Positions 58,507-64,000 of a stretch of 64,000 nucleotides of DNA are shown here, one piece after another; within the stretch, counting starts at the first letter, position 1, and each line of letters begins with the position of its first letter. A program made the translations under genes and the position numbers. The notes beneath the pieces are model-generated. The model searched no databases. It was not told where the DNA came from and saw only the letters and a program-made list of their open reading frames with translations. Source of the stretch: Gnetum montanum (taxonomy: Eukaryota > Streptophyta > Gnetopsida > Gnetales > Gnetaceae); assembly GCA_015680685.1 (NCBI GenBank), contig MNCI01017909.1, positions 947,564 to 1,011,563 on the forward strand, given 5' to 3'.

Positions 58507-60458
58507 TAACAAGCAAGATTAATAAATATTTTTCATTTCTTTAGTTTTGAATTTTTGTTTTTCAGTTTTTCACTTTTCAACTTATTGTCTTTTTATCTTT
58601 TTATCTTCTTATATTTTTATCTTTTTGTGAGTAATCTCATCTATGAATAAAATACTCATGTGACTCATTGGTTGAGGTGTTATTCTATCCTATTAAGTCT
58701 CAGGTAACTAATTATTTGAACAGTGAGCCCACAACATCCATTCATCCATTCTATTAATAAGAGGTTCTACCCTAGGTACAATGATGTTCCTAATCATTAA
58801 CACTTAAAATAATCTTGCGTTCATTATACCCAGAGCGAAGAAGGATGGACTAAGCAGGAATGACTAGGGTGTGACATCAAGGGGACTTGTGGATTCTCTT
58901 TGGTGGCATCTGTAGGAGTTATCATGTAGCTTGGTTGTACTAAGATCCTTGTAGATCTAATGAAAAATGGAAGTAAGAGTAATCAAAAGACACTCACCCA
59001 GAAAAAATAATGCTGTTCTAGGGGGTTCCATTGGAAAGACATGCACTGATGCTTGAAGGTTGGAAACTTCTCTAGATTAAGCATTCAAAAAAAAAGGTGC
59101 CATAAAGCAAAATCACTCCTCCCTTGTACAAAATGCCACGTGATCGTATGTCTTGTTGTCATGGTGCTCTTATGGTTGTCCATCATTGGATGAAGCAATG
59201 CGATGTCACTAATTAAGGAATAGACGTGGTCCTGATTTCAGAGTGATGAGTTAAAGAAACATTAACCATGCCCTACACGCAAGATCCATTGTGCCCTAAG
59301 TCCATTACCTCTTGTCCCGATCTCTGCAATCCCTTCTACAATTCACATCACCTCGTTGTTCGTATAATTATGGCTTGTGACTTGGGTAGCATGGAATTCA
59401 CCTCTCATCGCAATGATATTTACATGTGTCTATTTTGTGAAATAGCTGTTGATTGCACTTAACCCTTCTAGTGCCCACAGACATTTTAAGGTGTGGTTAT
59501 GCAAGGGCATTATATGTAGGAACCTACTTTGGGGAGGACCCACTTGCGTAACCCGTGTGATTGCACTTATAACACATCTACCACACATCATTCACTACCC
59601 TCTAAGTATTACCAATGATTTTTTCTTTCCCTTATTATCCTTCTAGTTCAAACTTTCCTATAAGCTAACACATATACTTTTTCCCTACTTTTTATGATTT
59701 TCATTAATAGATTTTACACCATTCTAATCTTTGTGCCTTCTGAATTAGTTGTATTACCCCAGACCCCTTTATATTGATCTATATGTCCTCAGTTTATACT
59801 TTAGAATTCCAAAAATTTTTAAAATATTTGGTAATTTTCTCAAGTGCCCTATTTTTGATAGGACGTGATATCGGGTACGGATATTGTGTCCGACACAATA
59901 TCGGGTTCCTATTAGTGGGTATGCAATATCGTGTCCTAAAAATATATATATACGTGGACCCCCCACGCCTATCAACATCATTTGTAACTATTCACGTGAG
60001 GGAAGTTTTTCAAATTTGTTTCTATGAGTTGCAATTGTGCATCTCTTGCTTCAATAATAATAACTTGCTTGTTGGTGCTCTGATTTTCATTCCATCTGAA
60101 CCTACTTGAACCTGGAGTGTTTAGCTTAGTCGTGGGGGAGGGGTACACACCGAATTGTGCATAATTTTTTTGAAATTCATCATTTCCCAAAGGATACTAT
60201 CAAGGGTAATTAGTTATAAAAATAATAATAAACATGTGCCAAAAAATAATTTCATCTCCTTACCTATACTAGGAAATTAAAATTCTGAAACCACCTAAGA
60301 AAAGTGGACCAATATTAAAATCTTTTGGGGGGCATTTCCATAAAAACTCTTAATCTTAAAATCACATGGAATCAGAATTGACTCATTAAGGTAGGAAGTA
60401 AGGTATAACTTAACTTTGGTAAGCAACCTTACTAATGATTGGCCCTGTGTGATTATAG
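58507..60458 (+). other. Non-coding spacer between gag and ORF2
   Basis: T-rich start; conserved block at 59461-59550 (core CTTTGGGGAGGACCCACT); polypurine-like TAGTCGTGGGGGAGG at 60127-60142. It ends TGTGTGATTATAG, an acceptor-like site touching the ORF2 ATG. GATATCGGG words near 59869-59930 resemble LTR U3 motifs. ORFs such as 59774-60109 are not conserved. Confidence 0.72.
60446..60458 (+). promoter_or_regulatory. Candidate 3' splice site for ORF2 mRNA
   Basis: TGTGTGATTATAG is immediately followed by ATG. The same string precedes the ORF2 start at 2372, and a diverged TGATTGCAG does so at the antisense ORF2 (6608-6616). Env-like ORFs of Athila-like elements are generally thought to be made from spliced RNA; the donor is not identified here. 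Confidence 0.5.
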
Positions 60459-63232
60459 ATGGCCCCAAAGCATGCACAACAAGAAGGTCCCTCTCAAGGC
60501 GTGTTTAAGCAACCTAAGAGAGGTGGACGATAGGTGCCTACCGAACAACATGCAGAGTAGGAGGAGCAATCGTTCAGTATCCATCAAGAAGACCCTACCA
60601 CTGTGCAATCAAGATAGCTAGAAGGAGGAGCTTCTACAGTGCCCAAACAGGGATGACACCTCATGTTGCCCTCGGAGTGTGTTTAGGCCATCTGTGAAAA
60701 GTCCACATCAGCTACAGTGATTGTAGAATTGAACTTTGGACCTTTCACAGAATTTTCTCCTGAGGCCATTAGGGACCACCTCAAAGGGTTTCCATTATGG
60801 CCTATCCTCTCTAAAAATGGTGCCTAGTACTTAGGTACCAATTCTAGCACAATAAAGAAGAAGGCACCACATTTAATATTTGTGGTGTATCTATCGATTT
60901 CTCCGTCCAAGCCATTTCGGAAGTATTAAACCTTCCGAATATAGGGCCAAAGGTTGCTCATCTATCCACTTGCTCTGATGCTGATGTGTGAAAGGTTTGG
61001 TTAGATAGGGTGTATGGTAAAGAAGACAAGACCTATGGAGAGTTGACGTTGGAAGAGAAAATCTACTTTAAAATTGGAACTTATCACACCTTCCCCACAA
61101 AAGGATTGAATAGAATTTCAACATATGTGATAAGAGGATGTGTGATATTGATGGGAAAGGTTAGTGCTATCCTACCTCATCTATATTTCATGGAGATCCT
61201 AAGGCAGTTTGAGGAACGTAAGATAGGGAAGTTTGCGTTGCCCTTCCCTTGTCTCATCAGGAAGTTGTGCAAGCATGTTGGTATTCGAGGATACACCAAT
61301 GATGTCCTCAGGAAAGCCTAAAATGCTTCATATGCTAAACTGCTAAAGCCACAGCTATAAGGAAAATTGTTGGTGAGACACTGGGGCCAGAATAAGAACA
61401 GACGAGGAGGCCCACTGCAACTTAACTCCCAGGGCCTAGCCAACCTCCAAGCATGAGACCTAGTTAGCAACAAGTAGGGCCTAGCATGAGCCAACAAGAT
61501 CAACTGCCATCACTTCTGTAGGACTATCACTCGTCGATGAGCCATCTCAGGGCCATCACTAAGACGGTCAGTTGGGGAAGTCATGATGATGCAAATCTCT
61601 TCTGTGTCATCGATGATACCATACGGTCCACTATCTCTATAGATCATGCACAGGGCGAGGTGTCCATTCAAACAGGAGGAGAGGAGAGTTATTGGTCACA
61701 ACAGATTTCAGGGAACACTGCATCCTTCCAGGTGCAACTAGAAATAGGTGAAGGGGCCATAGTGGTGGTCATGCAGCACTAGGATGTAGCTGGAGCTGCA
61801 GAGGTGGTCATGGACCACATCAAGGAATCTTTCAATGTCCCAGTTGTGTCATTGAGAGATTTCATAGGAGCACAGGATGCTCAAACTTTGGCTGGTCCCT
61901 CAATGACTCCTGCGGAGCATGAGGATGTGCTTGATCGACTGCTACAAATAGGACATGTGATGACATCCTTGTTTGACATACCACAAGATGTTATGGCAGT
62001 ATAATCAGACCTCATCTCCACTAAGGGAAAGTTGGTCATGACAGAGATGAGGGTCGAGCACATAGAAGCAGAAGTTACAAGACTACAAGAAAGGCTCATA
62101 ACCTTACAAGTAGCACAACGGGATCCCTCTCAATTTATTCCTGTAGACTAGTTGGACACCTTTAGGATAGACCAACTCAAAAAATTGCTGACAGAAAATA
62201 AAAAGGTGGCAGAGGAAAAAGAGAAGGCTAATTGGAATGCCTCCATGGCACAAGTGCAAACATACATACATGCCAAACTTAAGGCCTTACAGGAAGAAAA
62301 CAGACAGCTTTTTTTTGACAATCTTCGGTTGACCTTGAGAAACAAAAGAATGTTCTCGAAGAACATTTTCAGTGGCTGCGCGAACAATTGATTAGGGTCA
62401 ACCAGGACATGAGCCATTTGGCCAGAGAAAATCGAACCCTCTCAATGGAGGAGGTACACACCGTCCATCAAAAGACAACCATCGAAATAAGCGTGTGGCA
62501 GAATGAGGCCAAGCGGCACGAAAATTTAAAAGAGCACTTCTGAGACCAGGTGGGAATGTACAAACAAATTATCGAAAAAGAGATCCATATGGCCAAGGCC
62601 CACATCAATGCTTTTAGTGCATCACACACTGATTGGTGAGCCATATTAGATACATATGCATTTGCCCACCAAGCAGAACTTAAGAGATGGGACTTGCAGA
62701 TTCAAGATCTTACAGAATACATGGAGTTGGTAAATCTAAGGTATGCCAATCTAGCTATGTTGACAGTAGGGCATTTGAGGATAGAGCTCAAGAAGTAGGT
62801 AGCTACCACCTATGCCAAGTATGAAGTAGAATTTTTAGAACACAAGAAGATGTTGAAGAAGTTGGAGGTTGCAAATTCTAAATTGGAGGTGGTTAAAGCA
62901 AGCTACCAAGGATAAAAAGATGTCGCAACAAACTTGGCTCGAAGGCTTATAGATTTTTAGGAGTACAGAGATAAAGCTAGAGCCTATGAGGAGGAACAAT
63001 AATTGTTTGCGGCCTAGTACATCAAATCCAACACAATGTTTCCGCAACTACCGTGCCCACGGGAGGTGCTGACTCCATCAAACATTGGAGCATCATCATG
63101 GATGACACAGGATCCCGAACTGAAGAGGAGAAAATCCAGGCACTACTTCAACATCATCACCTTCTAAAACCTATAGCGCAAGACAAGGGAAAGCGACCCA
63201 TGGAGGAGCCATTGCCACCAGGAACCACATGA
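60459..63232 (+). pseudogene. ORF2 (env-like position), best preserved copy
   Basis: ATG 60459-60461 to TGA 63230-63232, about 924 codons with shifts. The N-terminus is basic (MAPKHAQQEG). About 60740-60840 encodes ELNFGPFTEFSPEAIRDHLKG; 60890-60950 continues with AISEVLNLPNIGPKV. The 61010-61321 segment has YFKIGTYHTFPTKGLNRIST, GCVILMGK and LPFPCLIRKLCKHVGIRGYT, resembling as I recall it the 'putative plant transposon protein' domain. A Gln/Asn/Ser-rich stretch follows. From 62150 to 62930 it is coiled-coil-like (LKKLLTENKKVAEEKEK, LKALQEENRQLFF). The C-terminus is FPQLPCPREVLTPSNIG, then PMEEPLPPGTT. No transmembrane segment, signal peptide or enzyme motif is clear. Stops and several shifts make it inactive. 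Confidence 0.75.
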
Positions 63233-63411
63233 GTTCCACCCAATTTTGTAACTTTAGGAATTTTTCATTTTTTCGTGTTGTGTCCAATCTTGTTCTATTA
63301 AGTTCTCCACTATGGCATGAATAGCTTCCATGTTAGTCAATAATCCCATACCTATCCACTATGTAATCAATGGGACTTGTTCTCATTCTAACTCGAGGAC
63401 GATTTTTCATT

Positions 63412-63425
63412 CAGTCGTGGGGGTA
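63412..63425 (+). promoter_or_regulatory. Polypurine tract, family A
   Basis: CAGTCGTGGGGGTA directly precedes the LTR; the CTCGAGGACGA block is at 63392-63403. Confidence 0.88.
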
Positions 63426-64000
63426 CAATGAATTATGATTCATCGGGTTATGATATCGGGTACGCGATATAGCATCTAGCAATGATATCAGATATGCAAT
63501 ATCATGGTTCTTGTGTGAGCCTATAAATACACAAGAAGGCACACTGGAAAGGAGTCTTTTTGTTAGTTTTTAGAGAGTCAGTTTAGTGTAGGATCTTTTT
63601 GTTATTTTTCTCTCAACCCTCTCTCTTAGTGCATGCCCACAGTGTGATGATTGTAATTGTACGACATCCTTTATTCGAGTGTGACATACTTGGACACACA
63701 CATGACTAGAAATAAAGATCAAGATTACTTCATCATTGTAGCATTCACTTAGTTTAATTATTTAATTGTTATTTTTATTTATTGATTTTGTAGTTAACAT
63801 CTCTTTACCCTAAACTCTTTAAACGTGGAATGAGTACGACTTAATCACGAGCATTTAAGTGTGACTACTTGGTATCCCAGTAGCGTACCTAGGCCATGCA
63901 CTTGGCAATTCCAGTGGTAGTCATGCATGAGGTCCAAGATGTGTACGGATGATTAAGGAATGGATGCTCATCGCACTTAGGCTAGCTTAGATTCTCTCCT
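63426..64000 (+). repeat. 3' LTR, family A, cut by the window end
   Basis: It begins CAATGAATTATGATTCATC, where TGATGAATC is expected, then follows 55508 onward closely. TATAAATA is at 63522-63529. Confidence 0.9.

Larger units (their letters stand above)
55508..64000 (+). mobile_element. Family A pol-less Athila-like element, nearly complete
   Basis: It has a 5' LTR, a tRNA-Asp primer site, gag, a non-coding spacer, ORF2, a polypurine tract and the first 575 bp of the 3' LTR. There is no protease, RT, RNase H or integrase anywhere between gag and the LTR. It is inserted in an antisense ORF2 pseudogene; 55503-55507 (AGTAG) would be the left target duplication. Two copies with the same layout (see 1-3944) mean this form was itself replicated, not just deleted once. 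Confidence 0.88.

Noticed and set aside
59774-60109. A 111-codon ORF in the gag-ORF2 spacer
   Set aside because: No counterpart in the copy at 968-2371, no recognisable domain, and it contains LTR-like GATATCG words.

Overview
The window is plant nuclear DNA made almost entirely of nested, decayed LTR retrotransposons of the Ty3/gypsy class, Athila-like lineage. I found no host gene, rRNA, tRNA, CRISPR array or bacterial feature. The lineage call rests on primer-binding sites complementary to the 3' end of tRNA-Asp, on reverse transcriptase motifs (GYSGYNQI, FGLCNAP, FMDD), on the pol order protease - RT - RNase H - integrase, and on an extra spliced-looking ORF downstream of pol. It suggests a flowering plant with a large, repeat-rich genome; the species cannot be told from this sequence.

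Layout. (1) 1-3944 (+): 3' part of a pol-less element (family A), inserted into an antisense ORF2 pseudogene at 3945-6607. (2) 7086-7949 (+): integrase remnant of an old host element (H). It is split by element P (7950-28948, duplication CATCT on both sides). P is itself split in its leader by a minus-strand insertion (8880-19864, TTGTT on both sides) that contains element N plus a chimeric piece and a family A LTR. (3) 28949-32317: continuation of H, non-coding. It is split by element D (32318-46619, minus, ACAAT on both sides). D is in turn split by the youngest element E (38123-42276, plus, TGTCT on both sides), which contains a 536-base assembly gap. (4) 46620-53603: uncharacterised AT-rich DNA, then a long ORF2 pseudogene with its own polypurine tract and 3' LTR, probably the end of H. 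(5) 54060-55507: another antisense ORF2 fragment, interrupted by (6) 55508-64000: a nearly complete family A element (5' LTR, tRNA-Asp primer site, gag, non-coding block, ORF2, polypurine tract, start of the 3' LTR).

The pol-bearing elements (P, N, D) would encode Gag, an aspartic protease, RT/RNase H and integrase. Family A keeps cis signals, gag and ORF2 but has no pol, so it could only move with enzymes supplied by relatives. The most interesting material is ORF2 (five copies, about 923 codons where complete, no recognised enzyme motif, coiled-coil C-terminal half), the pol-less gag+ORF2 architecture, a covarying RNA hairpin and a conserved block in the 3' non-coding region, and the repeated polypurine-like motif. 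All coding regions carry stops or shifts except an uninterrupted protease segment in E.
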